64,000 nucleotides of DNA, from assembly GCF_002078875.1 (NCBI RefSeq), contig NC_034410.1:101544556-101608555 (forward strand), given 5' to 3'. Of this stretch, positions 1-13,016 are shown one piece after another; the stretch's first letter is position 1, and each line of letters starts with the position of its first letter. The notes beneath the pieces are model-generated. The model was not told the origin of the DNA. It saw only the letters and a list, made by a program, of their open reading frames with translations, and ran no database searches. Source of the DNA: Numida meleagris (Eukaryota; Chordata; Aves; Galliformes; Numididae). A program made the translations under genes and the position numbers.

Positions 1-1311
1 TAAGAAACATTATGACTAGTTAGTGTACAACTGCCTTGAAACCACTGCATAATGATGGTATATTTGCCATCAGATTAGGTCACGAAGCAGCTTTTCTGCA
101 GCTTGGAAAATTAGGATCAAAAATAGTCCTGTGATTAAAACTTCAGCTTTTGAAAGCTCTTCAGGGAAGGAAGATGTGCGAATGCAGATGTATGGGAGAA
201 ATTAAGCAGTCTGGATACGCACAGTTCTTAAAGAGAATAATTGATGGAAGCGCTGTGCTAGCTCATTTCTCACAGCTACCCAGTCTTAGCAAAATTAAAT
301 GAAACATCAGAATGATCTGGGAATAAGTTGCCTAAAATATAATCCATAATTGGTCGATGTATTAACAGTGAATTTAGTATCTATGAGCATGGGGCTGTTC
401 TGCATAGACCAGCAGCAGCGTACAATAGCAGTCGTCTTAGTTCAGATTTGTGAATTTCTCCCTTGCTTTAAAAATATTCTGTACACTTTATCGCACATTT
501 ATCAGCAGTGAAATAATTTCTCTCTGAAGCAACCTTTGCTTCCTTATACCATCGGGACTTGGTCTCCGTTGCAGCCCTCTGCTGCAGCAGCAAGATTCCA
601 TCGAGCACAGGGCAGCCTGCAAGCCCCTTGGGTCCTGCCGGGCAGATCTTAAACACCAGACTAAAATGAGTTTGAACTGATTAAAAAAAAAAATTATTAA
701 CTTCACATTTTGCTGCTGTTATGTTGCTTTCTGTCTTCTGCATCAAGCAGAAAACACCAACTGCATTGCAGCTTGTAATATCAGGTACCTGACAAAGTCT
801 GGTTAGCGTTGTCCAAAGCCCTGTGTGCTGTCTTATCTGTTGAGCCTGAAGGAGTCCAGTGTAAACCTGTTCCCTGTGACTGTTTTAGATGCCCACTGAC
901 TTTTGGTCACTTTAGTGCTAACTGCGGCTGGCTTAACCAAGTTACAAGCTGTAGTTCGCAGGAGGTCTATGCAGGGCTGACCTTTATTTCATTTCCTCTT
1001 ATTTTTGTGTTAGGAAGTTCTGTAGGTCTCTGGAGGTTAACAGGTGTCCGTGAGAGCTGTTTCTCTGTTTATCAAGCTTCCAGCTATTTTGCGTGTAAGT
1101 ACCAGAGTCTTAGGTGTCACTTTTTAAAACCTCATATCCACATTAGACAAAATCCAGTATAGTGTGAGCTGGCATTTGTTTTACTGATGCCTCCTTGGGC
1201 CTGGCCTGAGCCTGTGTTTATGTATTAAAAGTGGTGTTGCATTGAAGTGGGTGGTGCATGTGACATGGACATGACATACGATGCTGGTGTACAGCCCCAA
1301 CCATTGTACAC

Positions 1312-1610
1312 TCATAGAATTGTTTGAGTTGGAAGGGACAATTTAAGGTCACCTACTTCAACTCCCCTGCAGTGAACAGGGACACCTACAGCTGCATCAG
1401 GTTGCTCAGAGCCCTATCCAGCCTGACCTTGAGTGTCTCCAGGGACGGGGCATCCACCACCTCTCTGGGCAACCTGTCGCAGTGCCTCGCTACCGCTACC
1501 TTTATTGTAAAAAAACTTTTATATCTAGCCTAAATCCTCCTCTCTTTCAGTTGGAAACCATTTCCCCTTCTCCCATCACAACAGACCCTGCTAAAAAGTG
1601 TGTCCCCTTT
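1312..1610 (-). mobile_element. CR1 LINE 3' fragment
   Basis: Begins TCATAGAATTGTTTGAGTTGG and continues through the typical CR1 blocks TCCAGCCTGACCTTGAGTG, TCTCCAGGGACGGGGCATCC and CCTCTCTGGGCAACCTG, to the segment before ACAGACCCTGCTAAAAAG. It is a 5'-truncated retroposed copy, antisense to CABLES1. Confidence 0.93.
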
Positions 1611-3020
1611 TTTGTTACAGCCAGCCTGTCTTTAGCAACTGTGGTAAACCAGACGGTGATGTGCTCCCTCGACAGCAGCTCTGTTAGCCTGCACATGAAT
1701 TTGCTGGGTCAAGGGGTGGAGTGGGGAGCAGAGAATAACGAGGTCCGTGAAACTGGCTAATGTGACAAGCAGGCAGTGTGAAATACAGATCTGAGGCTAG
1801 CACGAGTCGTGAGCCTGTTCAGAAAATTGCTGTGGACTCGACTGGGAAGCAGGAGCAATGCCCCTGGCGGGGAGCACAGTTCTGGCTAGCTGGGGCAGAT
1901 GCATTCCCATGCCTGTTTATCAGTGTGCTCAAGCTGAAAGGCTGATACAAAGTGCTTCCTGCTCAGCATGATAAATAGAATCTTGCATGATAATTATGTT
2001 TACAGCAGGACAGATGTACTAATAACATGTCCCCTAAAGACTTCAAATGAGCTATAAAAGAACCAAATCTCAGCTGAAAATGCTGGCAGCAGTAGTATTA
2101 ATTGTGTAAGTTACATCTGATAATTGTCTTGTTTCATTTGAATGAGGCAGTCAGCTATTAATGGCTTGTGCTCTGTAGTAGCAAAACAGCCAAGTGCGCA
2201 GAATTCGACAGTCTGGTAATATAGTTATATATTAGCAATGCGTCCTAATGGACGTACTCTAGTGGATAGGGAAGGGGAGAAGTGTTGCAGTTAATTTCTA
2301 ATGCTGTTTCATCTTCTGTATCAAAATACTTGCTTGTGTGCCTTCAGGAAGAGAACTTCTTTTCGTTATCTGTGAATTGTTTGATGTATGACAATGCCTG
2401 CAGAAAAAAAAAAAAAGACTTTGTGGTTATTGTGGACTGAAATGAAGAATGACTAATTATCTGTCTTGTTCCGTTTATCTCTTCCACACTGGTGATATGA
2501 ATGAAGTTCTTACCCATTTTCACGTATATTAAAGATCCTCCTGTTCAGCAAATCTGCTACAGAGCAAGTGCACATGTGTAGATATATATATGTGATCTAA
2601 AAAACTTGGAATAAGTTATCGAACCTGATTTTTAGAGTAGTGATAAAATGTGGTCCAAATGAGTGTCGATACTAGATGTTGTGCCAGGATTACAGTTAAA
2701 TAATGATCTTGCAGGTAACTAACCAAATGTAAATCCCCGCTGGTCCAAATTGAATTACTTTTTGTGACATCCTAATTCATTTACATTCCCAAAGCGTGTT
2801 TCGCTTGGTCTGTGGTAAGCTGAGCTACAGATAGCATCCCAGAGGAGCACCCTTCGAGCAGTCCTAACCCACATTCTCTCTCTGGCTGATTAATCTGTAA
2901 ATCCTTCCAAATTTCTTAGCCATGCTCTTACATCAGAGCATCCCTGAGTAAAAGATGTGAGCAGAATCCTGGAATGGGCTGCCTTAGCATGAGAGAGGCT
3001 CTTTGTACTTTCATTAGGCT

Positions 3021-3050
3021 ATATATATATATATATTTCTTTTTTTTTTT
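3021..3050 (+). repeat. (AT)8 plus T-rich tract
   Basis: Eight AT units are followed by a T-rich stretch and then AACAG at 3051-3055. Together these resemble a strong pyrimidine tract and acceptor, but no plausible exon follows. Confidence 0.9.
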
Positions 3051-6000
3051 AACAGGGAAACAGGCAGGTGACTTTCTTAAGTACAAGCTGTGCTCATTGG
3101 TTAGCAGAAGGCTGATGGCCTGGAAAAAAAATAATGCCTGGAGATGCTCAGTAAAACTTGTCCTTGGCTCCGTGTAACCTTTCATCAGTTTAATCCATTG
3201 CTAACAAGCTGCAAATTCATTGCAATTCATTGCAGAGCTTTAAAATTACCACTGAGTCAGATGACAGAGTGCCTTGTTTTATGTTATCAAGAAACATCCT
3301 CCAAATGATTGAGGATTAGGCAGTAGCACAGTCTCTGGAAGGAGTGTTGGCCCCCATGTCACTGAAGGATGCTGATGAAGGCACCAAGAGTTCCAGAGGA
3401 GAAAGGAAGGAGGAGACGGACAAACGGCAAATCTTTGTCGGCTTACATCCATGTATGCTTTATCCTTGCTCCTGCTCATGCTGAGGAAATGGCTATGTGA
3501 TTGATTTGTTCCAGGCAGATAGCAAAGCCTGAAGTACACACTGTATCCATTTCTGCACCGTCTTGGGGTTGTTTTCTTCCTAAAACCATCTGTAATGTGT
3601 GTGAGTACAAACAAGTGAAACACCAAGAAAAAATGTAATGAAAAATGTCTATTGGTGAAAGAAAAGCTTGATAATTTTTTACTTCTGTATTGTATTTCTG
3701 TACTGCATATATTATAAACTTTGCCCCATAGCTCCTGTCCATGGGCAGCTGCATAATTATGTTAGCAATTTGTTTGTGGTTGTAAGAGCTGGGTAACTCA
3801 GATCCTCCAGCCTCCCTGTAAGGCTTGGGTGTGAACTGTTATCGATTAACTATCTCTACCAGAAGATAGGTTGCAACTCTATTATTAATGATTGCTTTAC
3901 GTATTTACTTTCTCATATGCACTGTAGATTAGATCAGGTCAAGGAACACTTGAAGTGGGTCACCATTGGTGGTAGCTCTGCCAACCTCTTACCTTCATTG
4001 TGTGATGTGAATGCAACATACCTTTTGGGTGTGCTGAGGAGAGGTTGAACATGCGAGGGATCACCCCCTGGGGTAACTTGGTGCAGCAGTCAGCGTGCTG
4101 TGAGGAGAGCTGCCTGCCATACTTCTGCAAGCTGTTGGTGCCTGAGCTGCTGCCCCTGCTCTTCTGCAGTACTGGCTTACTGGGAGAAGTGAGAGTTCTT
4201 CAGATCTCTTAAATTGAGTCAGACCCCTTACCGTGATGAGTAAGAAGGATGTTCAGAAAGATATTCGGTTGTCTTCAGTTCATAGCTGATTTTCCACAAT
4301 TCAGATTGCACGAAGTAAGGGTTCTGAAGGGAGCGAACTGGCTTCTGAAAACATTTCAATTTTTAATAGAGATGTGTACCAGGGGAGAGCAACCTCAGGC
4401 TGGGAATGTGCCAGTTACAGTATGCTGTTCTGAGCAGGAGACCGCAGCAGGGAGAGGAGAAAATGATCTAATCTTCTGCTTCCACCTATCAGCCCAGGCA
4501 AATGCCATGCTTAGTCACAGTGGTAGAGATGGAGGAGAAGAGGAAGGAGCTTGCTCTTCCCTGGGCAGCCACGCTGCTTGGCTTTAGGCCTGTCCTGAGT
4601 GAGAAGACCAGGAGGTAACAGAGCTCTCTCATGTGAGGCCCGGATTTGAGCTCACAGATAGGTCAAAGCAGTTATGCTTGACAATAAGGATCTTCCATTA
4701 CCTGCAGAACAGGTCCTGTTTTGTCATTTTTGAAACAGGGCTCTCTCTTACATTTTAATGTAAGCACGTAATGCTGTACTCAACTGTATACATGAACTAA
4801 CAGACAAGAGGGCATTAACCTTATTCGATGTGCTAATATTTAAAATTGTGGCACTGGACTGCCTTGCAGTAACTCATATATTCACAGGTGTATGAAAGTA
4901 TGCCCAGTGTTGGATACCTAAGATATCAATGTTGGGCTTTTCTGAATGGTATGAATTGGCTTGAGCTTTAGCAATGCATGGCCAAGGAGAGGGCATGACC
5001 AGTGCTTGCTCCCAGGTATGTAATAGGATGGTGAGAAAAGCACCTGATCCTGAGGGAATTTGTGGCAAATGTGCCCAGAACTAAATCCGAAGTATGCCTT
5101 GGTAAACGCTCTATATTGTCACCATCTGTGCCAGAGTTCATATGTCATGCATGAAATACCTCGTGCTAGCTTTCACTTGCTCGGTTTGGTCGTTGTTCTA
5201 CTCACATAAGAACTTATTTCCTCTGCCAGAAGAATATTATCAAGCAATTCATAATGTCTAAGATGCATTTGTAGAGAGAAGACATATTAGTGCCTGTTCA
5301 CATCTTTTCTAAATCTAATGTTAAGAGTTGGGACTGAAGAATACATTTTTCTAGATTGCACGTGCATCTGGAGGCAAGGTTATGAGGTAAGGCCATAGGT
5401 AATCTAAGAAATACCATGAATGAAATAAAGGAAAACAAACAGGAAAAGGCAGCAGTCTTAATTGTATCTCTATGTACGCAGGCGAGAGTTAAGGGTTTCT
5501 TTCAGATGTCTTATTGTATATGTGTGTTTCCAGATGTTGTGGCATCACCTACAGCCTAGGTTTCCAGGTGCATAGTTAAGAACATTGATTGCTCTAATGT
5601 ACAACATAATTGGATTTGATCATTTCAAAGCTGTTTTTGGAGTGTGGCTTATTCAAATAGGGTCTTTGATTTTAGGTTTGATTCTTTTTCTTCTAAGTCT
5701 GATCCTAAGGATACCTATTCCTAAGGAGCAGCGTTGCTTGTGGACAAATGTTCATCATTTCACAATGCACTGAGTCTGTCAGGCATAAATGACACATGTA
5801 GAATCTGCTAGATTGATGTTGATCAAACAGGCTATTATGGTCTGTGTTTTATTTTAGAAAAAGGGCGTGCAGTGAAGAATTTGTTTTTTTACAATGCTAT
5901 AGTGTCTGCTTTGGCAAGGATCTTTGTTTTCATAGGACAGCAAATTAATGTTGTTTGCTTCTTTGCTACTTTTGAGTACCATCTTTAACTGATCCGGTGC

Positions 6001-6707
6001 CCCATGATGTCCTGCCATGATAATGTGTTAGGTTATGAGGTAATGGCTGTTCTAAAAAATACAGTCGTGGCAGTGTGCTGGCATATTCAACATAAATCAC
6101 TGCACACAAGCCTTCTGAAAGCTATCACACTGCTGCAGAGTCAGGAAAGTGAAGACAGAGGATCTGTAAATCACTGGTTATGTATAATAGAGGATGTAGA
6201 TTTGGGGAATATCGAGAGCTCTTCTGCCTTTAAATGAATCTTTCTGAATTGCTGCTGTAGCTCTCATTACGGCTTGGGCATAGCTAACAGCAGGAGGACA
6301 GGGTGCAGAGGCACCTGCTATATCCTGCTATGGAGAGGAGATGGTAGGTTTCAAACAAGATCTGTCTTCAGTGAATTGGGAAATAGCTGGGGAAGGTAAA
6401 ATGTAAGGGGCCCCAGGTTCAACAACGCTTGATGATTGCTCTTCCATTGACTAGACTTAATCCACTTTTTTTTACTTCATCAGAGATTTTGTATCACTGT
6501 CTAATTTTGAAAGCCTTCTAGTAAGGCTAAGAGTTAATATATATCAAATGGAATTGTGCAGAATGCTTCAAACAGTCCTATCTCCTGCTTTCCTACACAC
6601 ATGCACGTGCACACACTGTACAAATGCACTATGAACGGTTTTCATCTCAGCAATTCCTGTGCCAGTTCCCTGTCTCTTCACAGTGCTGTCACTCCTGACT
6701 TTGTATT

Positions 6708-6891
6708 CACAGAACTGTAGGGGCTGGAAGGGATTTCTGGAGATCACCTGCTCCAACCCCTGCAAAGCAGGTAACCTACAATAGGTCTCACAGGAAAGCA
6801 TCTAGATGGGTCTTGAATATCTCCAGAGGAGACTCCACAGCCCCTCTGGGGCAGCCTGTTCCAGTGCTCTGTCACGCTCACAGTAAAGAAG
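6708..6891 (-). mobile_element. CR1 LINE 3' fragment (diverged)
   Basis: The blocks GGCTGGAAGGGATTTCTGGA, CACCTGCTCCAACCCC and GGGGCAGCCTGTTCCAGTGC identify a CR1 tail. The start has lost the usual CATAGAATCA box, and the copy ends after only about 180 bp. It looks older than its neighbours. Confidence 0.88.
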
Positions 6892-8068
6892 ATAGATCAA
6901 GATGATGTTTCAGAGACACTGGCACAGAGTCATGCTAGAATTTTGTTGTCCATTTGAAGGAATACGTATGTAAAATTACATTATAATTTGCAAACAAAAT
7001 CTTATTCTGTGTTGCCATGTTGTAAAAATTCAGTAGGATGCCTTAGTATTGTCATATTGATTTCCTCCTTTCTTGGTCATTTTTTTTTTGTACTGTGTAT
7101 TTGACACTAGTATAAATTGCATGCAAATAAGTATTGGTAGTCTTACCTTCAAGACAGCAAGGTCAATATTTTTTATGTTTAAAAGTTATATGCAGACAGG
7201 TCAGAAGGCAGCTGCTTGAGTGCAGAATTTCAAATGCTGTGCTTTGTGTATTGTGAGGCCTGGAGAGGGATTTGGATGGCAATAGAGGTAGGATACCATC
7301 TACTCTGGGTGGAAACATGCATGTTCATGCCATAGCTTTCTGCTCATCCCCTCACTTTCTGCCCAATGGGTTGATGGAAACCAAGGAAGCATTTTGGCAC
7401 AACTGTGTTTTCCTAGTTATCTCTGGCCTATGGTCTGGAGGCCTCTCTCCTTGCAGTGTCTACCCTGTTAGGAACAGGTTGCTGGGGCCATGTTAGCCCA
7501 GGATTTCTGTGTCCGAGATACCATGCAGAAGGCTGTGGTCTTAAACTAGGTTTTAAACCAGGTTTTCATCCTGCCTGGGTGTAAGTGACAGCTAAACAGC
7601 ATTCTCTTTGTATATATCCTGTGCGTATGTTTGGATTGGGCTGCTGACTCAACATAATACCCCATTTTTGGTGTATGGCAGATGCCTTAACTCTTGATGT
7701 GGATAGCCTTGACAATACACTTAGCAATTTAAAAGTTCTAGATTGAGTTCCATGTTTTTTAACAGAGAGAGGCTCTGCTTTGCAATTATGATAGCACATG
7801 ATTAAGTACTGCTTTATATCAGTTCGGGTAGCTGCATGAAACTGTTTTCCTTAGTAATTTTTAATAGCCTCGGGGTTGTTTTTTTTTGTTTGTCTTCCTG
7901 CACAACACTGGTAAAAGATAAGAAGAGAATGAGCTGATATGTAGGAAACCCAGGAAGAACTTCAGGCAGAGGGCGAGAGGTGACTCATTAGCAGGCCCTC
8001 ATCTGGGTTAATAGCAGGTCATGCAGTTAGGGGTCATGAGGGAATGGCAATTCGCACACAGCTGATGC

Positions 8069-8136
8069 CTATGATATTTCAGAGGGATGTGTTAATTGGC
8101 TTGTATGATATTTCAGTGGGATGCATTACTTGACAG
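8069..8136 (+). repeat. 34-bp tandem duplication
   Basis: ATGATATTTCAG occurs at 8071 and again at 8105, each followed by GGGATG and a TTA-containing stretch. The two 34-bp units have diverged at several places, which suggests an old duplication. Confidence 0.85.
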
Positions 8137-10348
8137 CGGCTTGGCCTGGGGGTGCGGGTATGTTGCTTAACCAGCAGGATGATGGGGTTGGAGAGAAGTG
8201 GCTGCTTGGCTTTACTGCAGTGACTGAGGGCCAGGAGGTCTTCAGAAACCCCATGGAAGGGCGTCCTGGTTATGCTGTTCCCCTGGAGCTGGGATGCAGA
8301 TAACACCCTGACCGCTGTGTGATCTGTGCGTCCGAGCATGGCTGGTTAACTCCCCAGGCAGTGCTGGCTCGGCTCCTTCAGGAGCTCTGCAGTATGATTT
8401 CTGGGTGCATTGAAATGGGGATGACTTGAGGCCCACTTCCTTGGTGCCACTTTAAAAATCTGGAGAAAATTCATCTGTCTCAGACAAATTGGAGACGCTT
8501 GCCCTGATGGATTAAGCACACAGTTCTGTGTGCTGACCCTACTTGCTCAGTGGCTACACCCCTGTAGGTTTGTAATCTCAACAGAAGTGGGTAGACCTGC
8601 ACCCACAACTGTCACAGAAATTAAGTACATTCGAAATGCAGCTCATTTTTCCTAGTTTCCTAGCTGTGCTAGAAAGTCGTTACACATGGATTTATTTTCC
8701 CTTATCTCTTGGATTATCATCTGCTTTCTTCCTTCCTTCCTGGGTGAATTTATCCAGTGTTCTGATTGCAGCTTCGTTTTTTATCACCTCCTGTCTTAAG
8801 GGGCTTACGGTTGTGTAGGTTTAACATTATTGAGATGAGGATCTTGCAGCAATTGACAGTGAAGATAATTTTCTACAGATGGATGGGTTTGTTACAATGA
8901 ATCTTTTTGCGGAGTACTTAATTTGACTTTTTGCAGTTTTAGTTACAGAACTGCTTTATTTTCCCCTTTTTTTTTCTTTTTTAATTAAGCTACATATTAA
9001 TCTGACTTTGCGAAGGAGAAGCAGAGATAACAGTTTAAGTCTTAAGAAACTTCTACAGGGATTCAGACAGCTGGTCAGAGATAAATCTGGTATGCAAACA
9101 GGGTCATGAATATCTTAGAAAACAACCATTTAAAATACCAGTGCATCAAGTATCTCTTTAGTATCTTTCTTTTGGCTTTGGTTTGAAATTTGATGTTAGG
9201 TTATTGGTAGTTTCTTTGCTCATGTAGCAGTTGCACAGGAAACAGGGAGGAAATGAGAGGAAAAAATGTTTTAGATCAAGGTTTAAGGGAAAGTGATATT
9301 ACGCATTTATTTTTTTTTTAGATAAAAAAAACAAACCAACAAAACCCAGCAATCTGCGTGAGACTACAGCTAGCCAAGTCCTACAGGGGCTGATCCCAGC
9401 AACTGGGAGTTACCATCTTCCAGAGCTAACACTGCTTACTTCTGTGTGCACTGGGGTGAAGGGAGAGGGTTTGGGGAGATCTGTAGGAGTGGTAGTTAAA
9501 CTAGGGGCACATTTTTTGAGGTTTTTCTTGGACTAGGAGAAATGTTCATTTCTCCTGAAGCATATTCCATTTTATTAGTAAGAATAGTTGCATTTTAGTG
9601 TTTTTTTTTAGCTAGCTAATGCTTGCATTCAAATGCATCTGCACAAAGACTTATCTGAAGGCATGAATCTCGTATGAGTCGCAGAGGGCTACTTTGGTTT
9701 GATCTCTTACTTAACAGTAGGAGGACTGTCCCCTTGTTATTATTGAAATAGGACATTTTTTGTGCAAAATAGGTATCAATGCAGCTTTGCATCAAGGTGT
9801 TGGTGATTTGTGGTGTAAGCCAGTTAAGGTTTTTTATTTCACTGCTAGTCTCTGCATAGAGCGGCTGCTATAGCACGTGAATCAATTTTTTTGGAAAGTA
9901 ACCCTTTTAAAAGCTGTATAGACAAGCCCTGACCACTTGCCTGCAGAAAGAGGTATGATGAATCAATTTAAATATTAAATGCATGTCGAGGTGATTAATT
10001 TTTAATGAAGACAATGAAAAACTGGTTTGGTTTGTATTCCCTGGAACCCCCGTTTCTGAAGCTTTGCTTTTCCGAAACTATTTTCTTCATATGCACGTGG
10101 CACAGGATGTGAGTTAGTTCACAGCAGGTAAGTTCATTAGTTGGCATCTCTGGTATAATATCCAGCTGTGGAAGTCTTATAAATATTGGTATTTAGGTCA
10201 TCTTAATTAGGCCTTAAAGTAAAGATTTAAAAGCAGAATAATTGCACATACTTCATTGCTGCTGAGCTTCTTCAGTGAAAAGAGGGTGCGGTTCCCGGGT
10301 GGTATGAAATGATTTAAGCAGAGCTGCTGCAAATCCTCAGCAGTGCTC

Positions 10349-10365
10349 GTGTGTGTGTGTGTGTG
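10349..10365 (+). repeat. (GT)n microsatellite
   Basis: About eight uninterrupted GT units lie in intron 1 of CABLES1. Confidence 0.95.
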
Positions 10366-11736
10366 CCAGGAGCTGAACTGATTAAAAGGAACAGCTTGAG
10401 GAGAGGTGAAAGATGTGGCAGTTCACAGCTGGGTGAGATGCTGTGCTGGATATCCTTGCTGGCTGCCAGCACACAGGAAAGTTTGGGCACCCCTTAAAGT
10501 ATGTCCTTGTCGACTTCTTTGTGACCCATGCTTCTTCTTTTCTGGTGGTCTGTGTGCTCATTCCTGAATAAATGAATGAACATATCCAGGGTTTTGCTTA
10601 CAATCACACTACCTGTGAAGGAGATCAGATATTGGTGCTCCCCTTCGAGCCTTGGACGAGCACAGAGCTTCCTCTGCTTCTTTCAGATGCCATGCAGACT
10701 TAACTTGCCACAGTTAGGTCCCCAAAGTACTGCAAAATCACTACTGGTAAAGCTCAGTGTGAGCTCTTTTGTGGTGAGAGGTGCAGGGATTCCCAGCCAG
10801 CTTGTGTGGCTTTCAAATTTAGCAAGCGGAAGCCAGGAGGCAGAGTCCCAGTACTGTGTGTAACAAGTTGAAACCAACAAGGGGTGCCAGAGGAACTGGA
10901 ACAGCAAGCAGGCAACTGGATGACCGGTGTTTAAAGCTGTCCCAAAAGTGATGCCTGTGTTATTAACTTAATAACATATACAGCAGTAATAAAAAAGCAA
11001 CAGTTATCATTTGCTACCCTAGCAATACTGGTGGCTGAAACCTCCAACTTCTGTTTGTGGACCAGCTGACGGTGGAGGGGGAACTCCATGAATTTCTCTC
11101 TAGAAGAGTTTCTCTGTGTCCTCTGGCTATGGATGGATCCAAGGGAGCACTCATGGGCACAGGAGACAGATGCTTGGTGTCTTCTTGTCTGTGTCAGCAA
11201 GCTCAGCACCCCCTACAGTGCAGGCTTTCTTTATAATTTCTTAGCAGTTTGAAGGTGTCTTGTATCTTATACCAGATCTGCTAAAATTCTAGGTTAGATA
11301 AAGCCTGAGGGAGTTCAGGTTTGCATATTTTCCTGAGAAGATTGTTTCATGCTTAGTTGATCTATAAATTGTGTTGTTGGGTTTTTTACATTTTTTTTAA
11401 ATGATTTTCTAAGTACTTGAAAACCCACATATGCATTCAATCTATCCTGAAATTTATTGTCTGGGGGTTAGCAATAGAACTCTAGTGTTTGGCCAAGCAG
11501 TAAACTGAATCACTGAACCTCTGGGTTATTTTGAACCGAAAACATTTCAGTGATCTTATATCCAGCATGGCTACAGGAGCAGTTGCAGCAGTGCAGCTGC
11601 AGGGGCTAGCAAATTACTGTGAAACTACAGCCCGGGAATAAAATGCACTGATGTGCACACCCAGTCTCTCTGGCCAGAGTGACCTCCATCACAGAGCTGT
11701 CTCTCACAGCTGCTTAAACCTGCTGCTGGAGCCCAT

Positions 11737-12017
11737 CTCATAGAATCATTAAGGTTGGAAAGAACTGAAAGATCATCTAGTGCAGTCATCAGCCCATCAC
11801 CACCATGCCCTCTGACCATGTCCATCAGTGCCCCATCTACCTTCTTCTTGAACACCTCCAGGAACAGTGACTGCACCACCTCTCTGGGCAGCCTGTGCCA
11901 GTGCCTCACTGTTCTTTCTGAGAAGAAATTTCTCCTAATATCCAACCTGAACCTCCCCGGTGCAGACTGGGGCCATTCCCTCTTGTCCTGTCACTGTTAC
12001 CTGGGAGAAGAGGCTGG
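11737..12017 (-). mobile_element. CR1 LINE 3' fragment
   Basis: Starts CTCATAGAATCATTAAGGTT and continues with the variant text GATCATCTAGTGCAGTCATC and CACCACCATGCCC of a distinct CR1 subfamily. It ends near GTTACCTGGGAGAAGAGGCT. Antisense to CABLES1 and about 0.9 kb before exon 2. Confidence 0.92.
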
Positions 12018-12944
12018 CTCTGATTTGGTGATTGCCAGCAAGGGACATGATTTTCCATGATAAGCTTTGTGTGGGCTGTATCATACGCATTTTTTGTAAA
12101 TTATGGTGGTTTTGGAAGCCTGGGTGCAGCTCCTTGTGCTGTGCTGCGTTTGGGGTACTTGGTGGTGATACAGCAGCTGCTTCAATGAGGCTGTGCTGGA
12201 GCTCCTTCCCTGCCCACCAGGATAACCAGCAAACTGGAAACAATGAGATTTCATCACAACTGAATTTTGCAGAAGTTGACAATGTTTTTTTTACAGCTGT
12301 AAAAATCTGGTCTAAAGCACAAACTGCTTGGTGCTGCTCGGAGAGATGAGCAGAGCTCCTCTTCAGATGGCAGTTCTGTACCCAACGCTGTCAGTGCGGT
12401 CAGCGTTTTTCTGTTTAGTCATTCCTAGCAAGTGATGAGATAGAGATGAACATGGCTGAGAAATGACTGGCATTTAAAAAAAAAAAGGGCAGAGGACAAA
12501 GAGGAATAGAGAAGATGAGAATTGACCCCTGTAACGGTGTGGATGACAGTTGGTCCCTGCAGAGCTATGCTGGCATTATTTTATCGGAGACCCCCCCCCT
12601 CCCCCTTATGGCATTGCAAGCTGCAGCACAGCGAGTGAGGGACTGCTGGTGGGTGGGTGTTAAACCCTTACAGAAGGGAAAACTTTCAAGCCCAAACTAA
12701 GGAGGAGCTGTTGGGAATGTGAAGTTTCACTTGCTGTTTTGATAAAGAAGCATGTGTGGAAATAAGTTGTTTTTCTGGTTGGAATCAAAGGGATTTAATA
12801 AGATAACAGAAATGAAACTTGATTACTTTCCAAATCTATGGCTCGGATAGCTAACTGTGATTTGTAAGCTTTACTAAATAGCAGCTCAGAGTACTTTGTG
12901 ATGCACCCTAATCGGTGGTGATGTTTTGTGTTTCTTTTCTGTAG

Positions 12945-13016
12945 ACGTCGGCTGATCTCCCAACGATCTTCTCTGGAGACCTTGGAGGACATAGAGGAAA
13001 ATGCCCCGCTACGCAG
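12945..13016 (+). CDS. CABLES1: CABLES1 coding exon 2 (human numbering)
   Basis: The acceptor is TTTCTTTTCTGTAG and the donor is CAG|GTGA. The 72-bp exon begins with the last base of a split codon and encodes [19 protein letters not shown] followed by APLRR, matching the human protein as I recall it almost residue for residue. It ends with two bases of an Arg codon completed in the next exon. The segment is Ser/Arg-rich and acidic, with no recognised fold. Its length is divisible by three with the same phase at both ends, so skipping it would not break the frame. Confidence 0.95.

Larger units (their letters stand above)
1..12944 (+). other. CABLES1: CABLES1 intron 1, 3' part (no coding exon found)
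   Basis: This stretch precedes the first recognisable exon, whose acceptor AG is at 12943-12944. It holds three antisense CR1 fragments (1312-1610, 6708-6891, 11737-12017), an (AT)8 tract at 3021-3036, a (GT)n tract at 10349-10365 and a 34-bp tandem duplication at 8069-8136. Open frames here are short and show no protein family I recognise. I saw no CpG-rich promoter-like block. A short human isoform of about 368 residues uses an alternative first exon. If birds share it, that exon could lie in this interval, but I could not identify it. Confidence 0.8.

Noticed and set aside
3021..3066. Strong pyrimidine tract and AACAG acceptor with a CAG|GTGACT donor 10 bp later
   Set aside because: The implied exon would be about 11 bp, there is no match to CABLES1, and the acceptor is explained by an AT/T simple repeat.
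11625..11945. 106-codon minus-strand frame
   Set aside because: It is the decayed coding remnant of the CR1 copy at 11737-12017, not a gene.
12593..12605. C-run considered as an i-motif/G-quadruplex
   Set aside because: There are only two C runs (CCCCCCCCC and CCCCC), not the four needed.
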